Positions 28,466 to 36,032 of a DNA stretch of 64,000 nucleotides are shown in pieces; position 1 is the first letter of the stretch; every line of letters starts with the position of its first letter. The notes beneath the pieces are model-generated. The model did not search any database. It was given only the letters and a program-made list of their open reading frames with translations, and had not been told where the DNA came from. This DNA is from Pantoea sp. Ap-967. GTDB lineage: Bacteria; Pseudomonadota; Gammaproteobacteria; Pseudomonadales; Pseudomonadaceae. Location of the stretch: contig NZ_VWXK01000014.1 of NCBI RefSeq assembly GCF_011752565.1, positions 1-64,000 on the forward strand, read 5' to 3'. The translations under genes and the position numbers were made by a program.

Positions 28466-29476
28466 TTACTCCTTGTGGTAGGCGGTGACGCGCTCGACCT
28501 CTTCCTTCGAGCCGAGAATCACCGACACGCGCTGGTGCAGGCTTTCCGGCTTGATGTCGAGGATACGCTCGTAACCGTTGGTGGACGCACCGCCTGCCTG
28601 TTCGATGATGAACGACATCGGGTTGGCTTCGTACATCAGGCGCAGCTTGCCCGGCTTGCTTGGGTCGCGGGCATCGCGCGGGTACATGAACAGGCCGCCA
28701 CGGGTCAGGATACGGTGCACGTCGGCCACCATCGAGGCGATCCAACGCATGTTGTAGTTCTTCTTCAGCGGGCCGGTCTCGCCTGCCAGCAGTTCGTCAA
28801 CGTAGCGCTGCACCGGGGCCTCCCAGTGACGCTGGTTGGACATGTTGATGGCGAACTCGGCGGTGCTTTCCGGCACGCGGATGTTCTCGTGGGTGAGCAC
28901 GAAGCTGCCCAGTTCACGGTCCAGGGTGAAGCCCTTGACGCCGTTGCCCAGGGTCAGGATCAGCATGGTTTGCGGGCCGTAGATGGCGTAACCGGCGGCG
29001 ACCTGCTGGGTACCTGGCTGGTGGAAGGCTTTTTCGTTCAGGGTTTCGTTCTGGCTCAGGTACTCGTTAGGGCAACGCAGTACCGAGAAGATGGTGCCGA
29101 CCGAAACGTTGACGTCGATGTTCGACGAGCCGTCCAGCGGGTCGAAGACCAGCAGGTAGGCGCCTTTGGGGTACTTGCCTGGAATCTGGTAGGCGTCGTC
29201 CATTTCTTCCGACGCCATGCCGGCCAGGTGGCCGCCCCACTCGTTGGCTTCGAGCAGGATGTCGTTGGAAATCACATCGAGCTTCTTCTGCACTTCGCCC
29301 TGCACGTTCTCGGTGCCCATGCTGCCCAGCACGCCGCCAAGGGCGCCCTTGGACACGTGGTGGCTGATTTCCTTGCACGCACGCGCCACCACTTCGATCA
29401 GGAAGCGCAGATCGGCAGGGGTATTGTTGCTGCGGGTCTGCTCAATCAGATAGCGACTCAGGGTAACGCGGGACAT
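28466..29476 (-). CDS. fbp: fructose-1,6-bisphosphatase, class I
   Basis: This 336-residue gluconeogenic enzyme hydrolyses fructose 1,6-bisphosphate to fructose 6-phosphate. The metal and phosphate site DPLDGSSNIDVNVSVGTIF is present, as are YAIYGPQTMLILTLG and GGLFMYPRDARD. Length is normal. It is the first gene of an fbp-DUF924 unit. It is important here because pseudomonads rely on the Entner-Doudoroff route and recycle triose phosphate through this step. Confidence 0.97.
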   Translation of the reverse strand: MSRVTLSRYLIEQTRSNNTPADLRFLIEVVARACKEISHHVSKGALGGVLGSMGTENVQGEVQKKLDVISNDILLEANEWGGHLAGMASEEMDDAYQIPGKYPKGAYLLVFDPLDGSSNIDVNVSVGTIFSVLRCPNEYLSQNETLNEKAFHQPGTQQVAAGYAIYGPQTMLILTLGNGVKGFTLDRELGSFVLTHENIRVPESTAEFAINMSNQRHWEAPVQRYVDELLAGETGPLKKNYNMRWIASMVADVHRILTRGGLFMYPRDARDPSKPGKLRLMYEANPMSFIIEQAGGASTNGYERILDIKPESLHQRVSVILGSKEEVERVTAYHKE

Positions 29477-29599
29477 GTATGGCTCCGAAAGGATTGGGGG
29501 AGATAAACCCCCGCAGTTTACAGGGAGAGTTGCGGGCTAGCGAGCAAAGAGACTCGACTTCGGGCCTTGAGTTCAGCAAGGGCCCGGCCAGTGGTCGGT

Positions 29600-29684
29600 T
29601 GGGGCTGCTGTGCAGCCCTTCGCGGGGCAAGCCCGCTCCTACAGTCAAGGCCCTGTAGGCGCAGGCTTGCCCCGCGAAGGGGCT
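29600..29684. repeat. REP pair (GGGCAAGCCC class)
   Basis: TTCGCGGGGCAAGCCCGCTC and its inverse GCAGGCTTGCCCCGCGAA flank a short spacer, with a GGGGCTGCTGTGCAGCCC stem on the left. It lies 5 bases downstream of the glgP stop. Confidence 0.85.
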
Positions 29685-29688
29685 CGCC

Positions 29689-32139
29689 TCAATCCAATGC
29701 CTTCCAGATCTCGGTGGCATACTCGCGAATGGTGCGGTCGGACGAGAACCAGCCCATCCGGGCCGTGTTCAGCACCGCCATGCGCCACCATTCCTGGGGC
29801 GTGTGCCACAGTTCCTCGACCCGCCGCTGGGCGTCCCAATAGGCATCGAAGTCGGCACACACCAGGAAGCGGTCATAGCCCACTAGGCCGTCGACCAACC
29901 CCGCGTAGCGCGACGGGTCGTCCGACGAGAACACCCCGCTGCGGATCGCCTGCAGCACGTCTTGCAAGCGGCTGGAAGCAGCAATCGCCGTGCTCGCGCC
30001 GAAGTCACCTGTCTTGCGCCGTGCTTCCACCTGCTGCGCGGTGAGGCCGAAGATGAACATGTTGTCCGCCCCCACCTGCTCGCACATTTCCACGTTGGCA
30101 CCATCGAGCGTGCCGATGGTCAGTGCACCGTTGAGGCCGAACTTCATGTTGCTGGTGCCGGAGGCCTCGTAGCCGGCCGTGGAAATCTGCTCCGACAAGT
30201 CCGCCGCCGGAATGATGCTTTCGGCCAGGCTGACGTTGTAGTTGGGCAGGAACACCACCTTGAGCAGGCCGCGCACCGTCGGGTCGTTGTTGACCACCCG
30301 GGCGATGTCGTTGGCCAGCTTGATGATCAGCTTGGCCTGGTGGTAGCTGGCCGCCGCCTTACCGGCGAAAATCTTTACCCGTGGCACCCAGTCGGTGCCG
30401 GGGTCGTTGCGCATGGCCTGGTACAGCGCCACGGTGTGCAACAGGTTGAGCAACTGGCGCTTGTATTCGTGGATGCGCTTGACCTGTACGTCGAACAGCG
30501 CCTCCGGGTTGACCGTGACGCCCAGGCGGTCCTGGATGATGCCGGCCAGGGCACGCTTGCTGTGCAGACGCTGAGCGGCGAACTGCTTGCGAAAGCTTGC
30601 CTTCTCGGCAAACGGCACCAGCCCCGCCAGACGCCCTTCGGGGTCGTCCTTGAGTTCCGGCCCCAAGGCTTCGACCAGCATTTCAGTCAGTTGCGGGTTG
30701 GACTGGTACAACCAGCGGCGGAAGGTGATGCCGTTGGTCTTGTTGTTGATGCGTTGCGGGTAGAGCTTGTGCAGTTCGGCGAACACCGTGCTCTTCATCA
30801 GCTTGCTGTGCAGCGCCGACACGCCGTTGACACTGTGCGAACCGAGAAACGCCAGGTTGCCCATGCGCACACGGCGGCCGTTGTCTTCCTCGATCAGCGA
30901 CACCGCGCGCAGCACGTCGAAGTCGTGCAGGCCTTTGGCGCGCAGGGCATCGATATGGTAGGCGTTAATCAAGTAGATGATCTGCATGTGCCGCGGCAGC
31001 ATGCGCTCCATCAGCGCCACCGGCCAGGTTTCCAGGGCTTCGGGCAGCAGCGTGTGGTTGGTGTAGGCCAGGGTGCCGACGGTCAGCTCCCAGGCGGTTT
31101 CCCAGGGAATTTCGTGCTGGTCGACCAACAGCCGCATCAGCTCGGCCACGGCGATCGAGGGGTGGGTGTCGTTGAGCTGGATGGCCGCCGCATCGGGCAG
31201 GTTGAGCAGGTTGTCGTGCATGTTCAGGTGGCGGCGCAGCAAGTCCTGCAGCGACGCCGAAACGAAGAAGTATTCCTGGCGCAGGCGCAGCTCCTGGCCG
31301 GCCTCGGTGCTGTCGGCCGGGTACAGCACCCGCGAGATGCTTTCGGCCCGGGCCACCTCGGCCACGGCGCCCAGGTGGTCGCCGGCGTTGAAGCGCTCCA
31401 GGTGCAGCTCTTCCAGCGCCCGCGCCCGCCACAGGCGCAGGGTGTTGACGCTGGCGCCGCGCCAGCCCACCACCGGAGTGTCATAGGCCACCGCCCGCAC
31501 CGTTTCGCCCGGCCACCATACCTGGCGCGGCTTGCCGTGGGTGTCGTGCACCGTTTCAACGCTGCCACCGAAGCTGATCGGGTAGATCACCTCGGCCCGT
31601 TCGAACTCCCAGGGGTTGCCGAAATCCAGCCAGTTCTCGGTCTGTTCCTGCTGCCAGCCATCGACCACCGCCTGGCGGAACAGGCCGTGCTCGTAACGAA
31701 TACCGTAGCCGTGGGCGGCGATGCCCAGGGTCGACATGCTTTCCATGAAACAGGCCGCCAGCCGGCCCAGGCCACCGTTGCCCAGTGCCGCGTCGGGTTC
31801 GAGCAGGCGAATGCGCTCCAGGTCGACGTCCAGGCCTTCCAGCGCTTCACGGGCGATGTCCAGCAGGCCCAGGTTGCTCAGGCTGTCGTAGAGCAGCCGG
31901 CCAATCAGGAACTCCAGGGAAAGGTAGTACACCCGCTTCTGGCTGCGTCGGTAGGCCTGGCGGGTGTGGTCCATCCAGTGGTCGACCATGTGGTCGCGCG
32001 CAGCCAGGGCGATGGCTTCGAACCAGTCATGGTCGAAGGCGTGGTCCGGGTCCTTGCCAACCGCATAGGTCAGCTTGTTCAGTACGGCGGCGCGAAAATC
32101 CGCGACTTCGGCGTCACGTGCTTTGGCATCCTGGGACAT
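29689..32139 (-). CDS. glgP: glycogen/maltodextrin phosphorylase
   Basis: This 816-residue GT35 enzyme releases glucose 1-phosphate from alpha-1,4-glucans. The N-terminal GRLLYDSLSNLGL and ALGNGGLGRLAACFMESM, and the PLP-lysine site EASGTSNMKFGLNGALTIGT near the C-terminus are intact. Length is normal. No other glycogen gene is in the window. The gene is divergent from the YkgJ-type gene. Confidence 0.96.
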   Translation of the reverse strand: MSQDAKARDAEVADFRAAVLNKLTYAVGKDPDHAFDHDWFEAIALAARDHMVDHWMDHTRQAYRRSQKRVYYLSLEFLIGRLLYDSLSNLGLLDIAREALEGLDVDLERIRLLEPDAALGNGGLGRLAACFMESMSTLGIAAHGYGIRYEHGLFRQAVVDGWQQEQTENWLDFGNPWEFERAEVIYPISFGGSVETVHDTHGKPRQVWWPGETVRAVAYDTPVVGWRGASVNTLRLWRARALEELHLERFNAGDHLGAVAEVARAESISRVLYPADSTEAGQELRLRQEYFFVSASLQDLLRRHLNMHDNLLNLPDAAAIQLNDTHPSIAVAELMRLLVDQHEIPWETAWELTVGTLAYTNHTLLPEALETWPVALMERMLPRHMQIIYLINAYHIDALRAKGLHDFDVLRAVSLIEEDNGRRVRMGNLAFLGSHSVNGVSALHSKLMKSTVFAELHKLYPQRINNKTNGITFRRWLYQSNPQLTEMLVEALGPELKDDPEGRLAGLVPFAEKASFRKQFAAQRLHSKRALAGIIQDRLGVTVNPEALFDVQVKRIHEYKRQLLNLLHTVALYQAMRNDPGTDWVPRVKIFAGKAAASYHQAKLIIKLANDIARVVNNDPTVRGLLKVVFLPNYNVSLAESIIPAADLSEQISTAGYEASGTSNMKFGLNGALTIGTLDGANVEMCEQVGADNMFIFGLTAQQVEARRKTGDFGASTAIAASSRLQDVLQAIRSGVFSSDDPSRYAGLVDGLVGYDRFLVCADFDAYWDAQRRVEELWHTPQEWWRMAVLNTARMGWFSSDRTIREYATEIWKALD

Positions 32140-32325
32140 GCGGCATCCTCGGGCAAGTTTGACGAAAGCGGAGCGAGACTGTTGAGACTAGACGCTTGGA
32201 CCGGGAGCGACAGGCTGTGTTCACGGTTTTCATCTGCCCTTGTGCAATCGGTCAAAAGGTTGTTCATAAATTGAGCAATTCCGGTATGATCGCGCGCCCC
32301 AAGACCGTGATTCACCCCCATAACG

Positions 32326-32730
32326 ATGAAAACAACCCTGATTGCCGCCGCCGAAGTCGACCGCCTGGAGACCTGGCAGCGTTACACCAGCAACATGTGC
32401 CATGGCTGCCATTCGACCTGTTGCACCCTGCCGGTGGAGGTGAAGATCAAGGATCTGATCCGCATTGGTGTGGTAGACGAATTCGAGAAAGACGAACCGC
32501 CGAAGAACGTGGCCAAGCGTTTGCAGAAGGAAGGCATCATCGAGCGCTTCAACCAGAAGTCGGGGATCTTCACCCTGACCCGGATGAGCAACGATGACTG
32601 CATGTACCTGGATCGCAAGAGCCGGCTTTGCACCATTTATGACAAACGCCCGGATACCTGCCGCAACCACCCCAAGGTCGGGCCACGGCCGGGGTATTGT
32701 GCGTATAAGCCGAAGGTGGTTGGGCGTTGA
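32326..32730 (+). CDS. YkgJ family cysteine cluster protein
   Basis: This 134-residue protein carries eight cysteines in the pattern expected of putative zinc- or iron-chelating YkgJ domains: CHGCHSTCC near residues 25-33, then DDCMYLD, RLCTIYDKRPDTCRNHP and GYCAYKP. Function is not established; relatives are thought to bind a metal or Fe-S centre. Its stop codon overlaps the -35 box of the small-RNA promoter described next. Confidence 0.88.
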   Translation: MKTTLIAAAEVDRLETWQRYTSNMCHGCHSTCCTLPVEVKIKDLIRIGVVDEFEKDEPPKNVAKRLQKEGIIERFNQKSGIFTLTRMSNDDCMYLDRKSRLCTIYDKRPDTCRNHPKVGPRPGYCAYKPKVVGR

Positions 32731-32755
32731 CGGTCTGGCCAGGACTCAATAGACT
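32727..32755 (+). promoter_or_regulatory. sigma-70 promoter for a candidate small RNA
   Basis: TTGACG at 32727 and TAGACT at 32750 are separated by exactly 17 bp, predicting a start near 32762. No open reading frame follows before the terminator at 32869. Confidence 0.65.
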
Positions 32756-32761
32756 CTCACC

Positions 32762-32897
32762 TGTCTCGATGTACACGGAGCTTCCGTCAGGAAGTGTCTA
32801 GACGCCGCCATATGGTTCCGGCCGTGCCGGTTGATGGGACTAGTCCCTAAGGGCATCCGCGATACGACCCCCTTCATTGGGGGTTTCGTATTTTTAC
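32762..32897 (+). ncRNA. candidate small RNA of about 135 nt with its own promoter and terminator
   Basis: Between a good promoter and a strong terminator lies a chain of hairpins: ACGGAGCTTCCGT (32775-32787, with the alternative CTTCCGTCAGGAAG), CCGGCCGTGCCGG, the palindrome GGGACTAGTCCC and the terminator. No start codon with a ribosome site is present. I do not recognise it as a named RNA. Confidence 0.6.
32868..32897 (+). terminator. intrinsic terminator of the candidate small RNA
   Basis: ATACGACCCCC and GGGGGTTTCGTAT pair around the loop TTCATT and are followed by TTTTT. Stem of about 12 bp. Confidence 0.85.
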
Positions 32898-32903
32898 AGA
32901 ATG

Positions 32904-33140
32904 CTATCGCCTTACAGGCCGTCGGATCGGCTCATTTCTCAGTTTTTTCAGCATAAGCAACCAGCCTTTGATCTTTTCGTGCCGCTTCAACACCGTAGGC
33001 CGGTTCGAAGGATGGCCAGGGTCACGCACATAAGCGCTTTCTACATGAAGCTTGAGGCTACGGGGCGAGTCTCGACGCAAGTTGAAATACACCTCATAAC
33101 GACTGCCCTCCGGATACCCGAACTGATTACCTTCAATGGA
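32904..33140 (-). pseudogene. decayed coding fragment in AT-rich DNA
   Basis: The minus-strand frame is open for 78 codons but has no start codon with a ribosome site; a TAA lies at 33141-33143. It reads ...YPEGSRYEVYFNLRRDSPRS..., which has protein-like composition, ending RNEPIRRPVRR. The DNA around 33120-33190 is much richer in A+T than the neighbours. It is probably the 3' remnant of an acquired gene. I do not recognise the family. The rest of 33141-33313 shows nothing I can name. Confidence 0.35.
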
Positions 33141-33313
33141 TTATTTATCCATTCACCAAGTAAATTTCCACTATTGATACAGATGTATCCTACAAGTTTG
33201 GGCTGGCGATATCAGACATCGCGAAATACCCTACAAGCCCTGTCGACTCGCGTCTGATTGTTACCGGGAAGCTGTCTCTTTAGGCTTTCCGGGTCGCTGG
33301 CTGTTCAGCGATC

Positions 33314-33480
33314 GGGTGTGGAAACCCGGAAAATCTTCAAGCGTCTGTCGTAATGGCAGCTGTACGCGGGAGGCCATCGTGCCTGCCGGGGTTCCTTGAA
33401 GACCGGTTTTCCACCCCGCGTACAGTTGCCGCCCTTCGTGTGGAAACGTCGGTGGCAGCTCCTTAAATCTTCAAGGAATT
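33314..33480 (+). promoter_or_regulatory. switch-like leader of the DUF3077-type gene
   Basis: The segment R (33392-33417, TTCCTTGAAGA then CCGGTTTTCCACCCC) can pair upstream with 33314-33341 (GTGGAAAC and TCTTCAAG) or downstream with 33438-33478, which repeats GTGTGGAAAC and TCTTCAAGGAA. The second option is an unbroken 11-bp helix that buries the whole Shine-Dalgarno AAGGA (33473-33477). A further stem, GGCAGCTGTACGCGGG (33355) with CCCGCGTACAGTTGCC (33415), overlaps R, so the folds compete. This is the layout of a translational switch. Confidence 0.55.
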
Positions 33481-33483
33481 GCT

Positions 33484-33744
33484 ATGACCGCCAACAACCA
33501 CACCACCCCCGGCAAAACCTGCTTCTACCAAGGCGAGACCCTCAAACAACCCCTGTTCCAGATTGCCCCAGGCATCCCCTGCCAGCACGCCCGCGACCAG
33601 GCCTCGGAACTGATGGGCTGCGTGCGCGACCTGACGCTGACCGCCGTGATGGACAACGACCCGCAATTGATCTGGGCTGCACACTACCTCAGTGCATTGG
33701 CAAAGGCCTTGCTGGATGATGCGGAGCTTGGAATGAGCCGCTAG
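33484..33744 (+). CDS. DUF3077-type small protein
   Basis: This 86-residue soluble protein begins MTANNHTTPGKTCFYQGET. The segment LFQIAPGIPCQHARDQASELMGCVRDLTL followed by AAHYLSALAKALLDDAELG is characteristic of the DUF3077 family common in pseudomonads. Function unknown. AGGA lies 6 bases before the ATG. The long structured leader suggests tight translational control. It is a single-gene unit in a small accessory island between the YkgJ-type gene and typA. Confidence 0.8.
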   Translation: MTANNHTTPGKTCFYQGETLKQPLFQIAPGIPCQHARDQASELMGCVRDLTLTAVMDNDPQLIWAAHYLSALAKALLDDAELGMSR

Positions 33745-33787
33745 AGCTTGCACTTGGGAGATCGCATCGCGAACTGCGCTGTGGCGT

Positions 33788-33940
33788 AGGGAACAGTGCA
33801 CGCTGGCTGGCCGCGATCCCCTGTGGGAGCGGGCTTGCCCGCGAAGCAGGCGACGCGGTGCATGGCACCGGCTTCGCCGGTGTTCGCGGGCAAGCCCGCT
33901 CCCACAGGGAATTGCGGCGCGCCTGCTAGCACTGTTCCCT
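33788..33940. repeat. REP pair (GGGCTTGCCC class) inside outer inverted arms
   Basis: CTGTGGGAGCGGGCTTGCCC at about 33821 faces its inverse at about 33884, with an inner stem CACCGGCTTCGCCGGTG. Outer arms AGGGAACAGTGC (33788) and GCACTGTTCCCT (33929) also pair, so the whole 150 bp can fold as one structure. These copies carry GCTCCCAC in place of GCTCCTAC. Confidence 0.8.
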
Positions 33941-34031
33941 GCGCTTATCTCCAACAGGGTTCTCTGACCAGTCAGCTATTTGAGATTTGTTCCAACACCG
34001 GTGCCATCCCACACAAAAACCGCCGCCAAAA

Positions 34032-34065
34032 AAAACGCCCCCGGCCTTTCGACCGGGGGCGTTTT
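34032..34065. terminator. bidirectional terminator after typA
   Basis: AAAACGCCCCCGG and CCGGGGGCGTTTT form a perfect 13-bp stem with an 8-base loop and T runs on either strand, 19 bases past the typA stop. Confidence 0.9.
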
Positions 34066-34083
34066 CATTCAGCCTGAGCTAAC

Positions 34084-35904
34084 TCAGTTCTTGGCTTTCT
34101 TGGCAGCGCGGGTACGCTCGCCTTCGTCCAGGATCTTCTTGCGCAGGCGGATCGACTTAGGCGTCACTTCGCACAGCTCGTCGTCCTGGATGAACTCCAG
34201 AGCCTGTTCCAGGGTGTGGCGAACTGGCGGAACCAGGGCGATGACTTCGTCTTTGCCCGAAGCACGCATGTTGTCCAGCTTCTTGCCCTTGGTTGGGTTC
34301 ACGCCCAGGTCGTTGTCACGGCTGTTCAGGCCGATGATCTGACCGTTGTAGATCTCCTGGCCGTGTTCAACGAACAGCTTGCCGCGAGCCTGCAGGGTTT
34401 CCAGCGAGTAGGTCAGTGCCTTGCCAGTCTCGACCGAAACCAGAACACCGTTCAGACGGCCGGACATCTGGCCCGACTTCATGGTGTCGTAGCGATCGAA
34501 GATCGAGGTCAGGATGCCTGCGCCGTTGGTCAGGGTCAGGAACTGGTTACGGAAACCGATCAGACCACGGGCTGGAATGTTGTATTCCAGGCGAACACGG
34601 CCCTTGCCATCCGGAACCATGTTGGTCAGGTCGCCTTTACGCAGACCCATCTCTTCCATCACCTTGCCCTGGGATTCTTCAGGGATGTCGATGGTGACGT
34701 TTTCGAACGGTTCCTGCTTCACGCCACCAACTTCGCGGATGATCACTTCAGGACGGCCTACGGCCATCTCGAAGCCTTCGCGACGCATGGTTTCGATCAG
34801 TACCGACAGGTGCAGCTCACCACGGCCCGATACCTTGAACTTGTCTGGGGAATCGGTTTCCTGAACGCGCAGTGCAACGTTGTACAGCAGCTCTTTGTCC
34901 AGACGGTCCTTGATGTTACGGCTGGTGACGAACTTGCCTTCCTTGCCGCAGAACGGCGAGTCGTTGACCTGGAAGGTCATCGAAACGGTTGGCTCGTCAA
35001 CGGTCAGCGGCTTCATCGCTTCTACCGCGTCCGGGGCGCACAGGGTGTCGGAGATGAACAGCTCGTCGAAACCGCTGATGCAGACGATGTCGCCAGCCTG
35101 GGCTTCTTCGACGTCGACGCGGTGCAGGCCGTGGTGGCCCATCAGCTTGAGGATACGGCCGTTACGCTTCTTGCCGTTGGTGTCGATGGCGACCACCGGG
35201 GTGTTCGGCTTGACGCGACCACGGGCGATACGGCCAACACCGATAACACCCAGGAAGCTGTTGTAGTCCAGCGCCGAGATCTGCATCTGGAACGAACCGT
35301 CACGGTCAACGTCCGGCGCCGGTACGTTGTCGACGATCGACTGGTACAGGGCGGTCATGTCTTCGCCCATGGCGGTGTGGTCCAGGCCGGCGATGCCGTT
35401 CAGGGCCGAGGCGTAGACGACTTTGAAGTCCAGCTGTTCGTCGGTGGCACCGAGGTTGTCGAACAGGTCGAAGATCTGGTCCAGAACCCAGTCAGGACGC
35501 GCGCCCGGACGGTCAACCTTGTTGATCACGACGATTGGCTTCAGGCCAGCTTCGAACGCCTTCTTGGTCACGAAGCGGGTTTGCGGCATAGGGCCGTCCT
35601 GGGCGTCGACCAGCAGCAGCACGGAGTCGACCATCGACATTACACGCTCAACCTCGCCACCGAAGTCGGCGTGGCCGGGGGTGTCGACGATGTTGATGTG
35701 GTAGCCGTTCCAGTTGATGGCGGTGTTTTTCGCCAGAATGGTAATACCGCGCTCTTTTTCCTGGTCGTTGGAGTCCATGACGCGCTCGTCGTTGAGCTCG
35801 TTACGCTCCAGGGTGCCGGACTGACGCAGGAGTTTGTCGACCAGGGTGGTTTTACCATGGTCAACGTGGGCGATGATGGCGATGTTACGCAGATTTTCGA
35901 TCAC
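34084..35904 (-). CDS. typA: ribosome-associated translational GTPase TypA/BipA
   Basis: This 606-residue GTPase of the EF-G family binds the ribosome and aids 50S assembly and stress adaptation. I choose the GTG at 35904 (MIENLRNIAIIAHVDHGKTTL), the normal family start; the frame is open upstream to another GTG at 35937. G1 AHVDHGKTT, G3 DTPGHADF and G4 NKVDRP are intact, followed by EF-G-like domains and the BipA C-terminal domain. It ends in a Lys/Ala-rich tail. It follows thiI by 128 bases on the same strand. Confidence 0.97.
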   Translation of the reverse strand: MIENLRNIAIIAHVDHGKTTLVDKLLRQSGTLERNELNDERVMDSNDQEKERGITILAKNTAINWNGYHINIVDTPGHADFGGEVERVMSMVDSVLLLVDAQDGPMPQTRFVTKKAFEAGLKPIVVINKVDRPGARPDWVLDQIFDLFDNLGATDEQLDFKVVYASALNGIAGLDHTAMGEDMTALYQSIVDNVPAPDVDRDGSFQMQISALDYNSFLGVIGVGRIARGRVKPNTPVVAIDTNGKKRNGRILKLMGHHGLHRVDVEEAQAGDIVCISGFDELFISDTLCAPDAVEAMKPLTVDEPTVSMTFQVNDSPFCGKEGKFVTSRNIKDRLDKELLYNVALRVQETDSPDKFKVSGRGELHLSVLIETMRREGFEMAVGRPEVIIREVGGVKQEPFENVTIDIPEESQGKVMEEMGLRKGDLTNMVPDGKGRVRLEYNIPARGLIGFRNQFLTLTNGAGILTSIFDRYDTMKSGQMSGRLNGVLVSVETGKALTYSLETLQARGKLFVEHGQEIYNGQIIGLNSRDNDLGVNPTKGKKLDNMRASGKDEVIALVPPVRHTLEQALEFIQDDELCEVTPKSIRLRKKILDEGERTRAAKKAKN

Positions 35905-36032
35905 AACTGTATCTCGATCAGAGGATTCGGTTGCCACCTAGTGTAGGCGGCGAATATGTACGGTTTTAGGCTCAGCGGGCCCGGCGGTCGGGAGGGCGAT
36001 GGCGGATGCTGCCGCCATACAGCCCTGGCGTC

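Noticed and set aside
32877..33257. 126-codon frame on the plus strand after the small RNA
   Set aside because: It starts inside the terminator stem, has no ribosome site and no protein-like pattern; the minus strand looks more coding-like here.
34216..35946. 576-codon open frame on the plus strand opposite typA
   Set aside because: Antisense shadow of a universally conserved gene.
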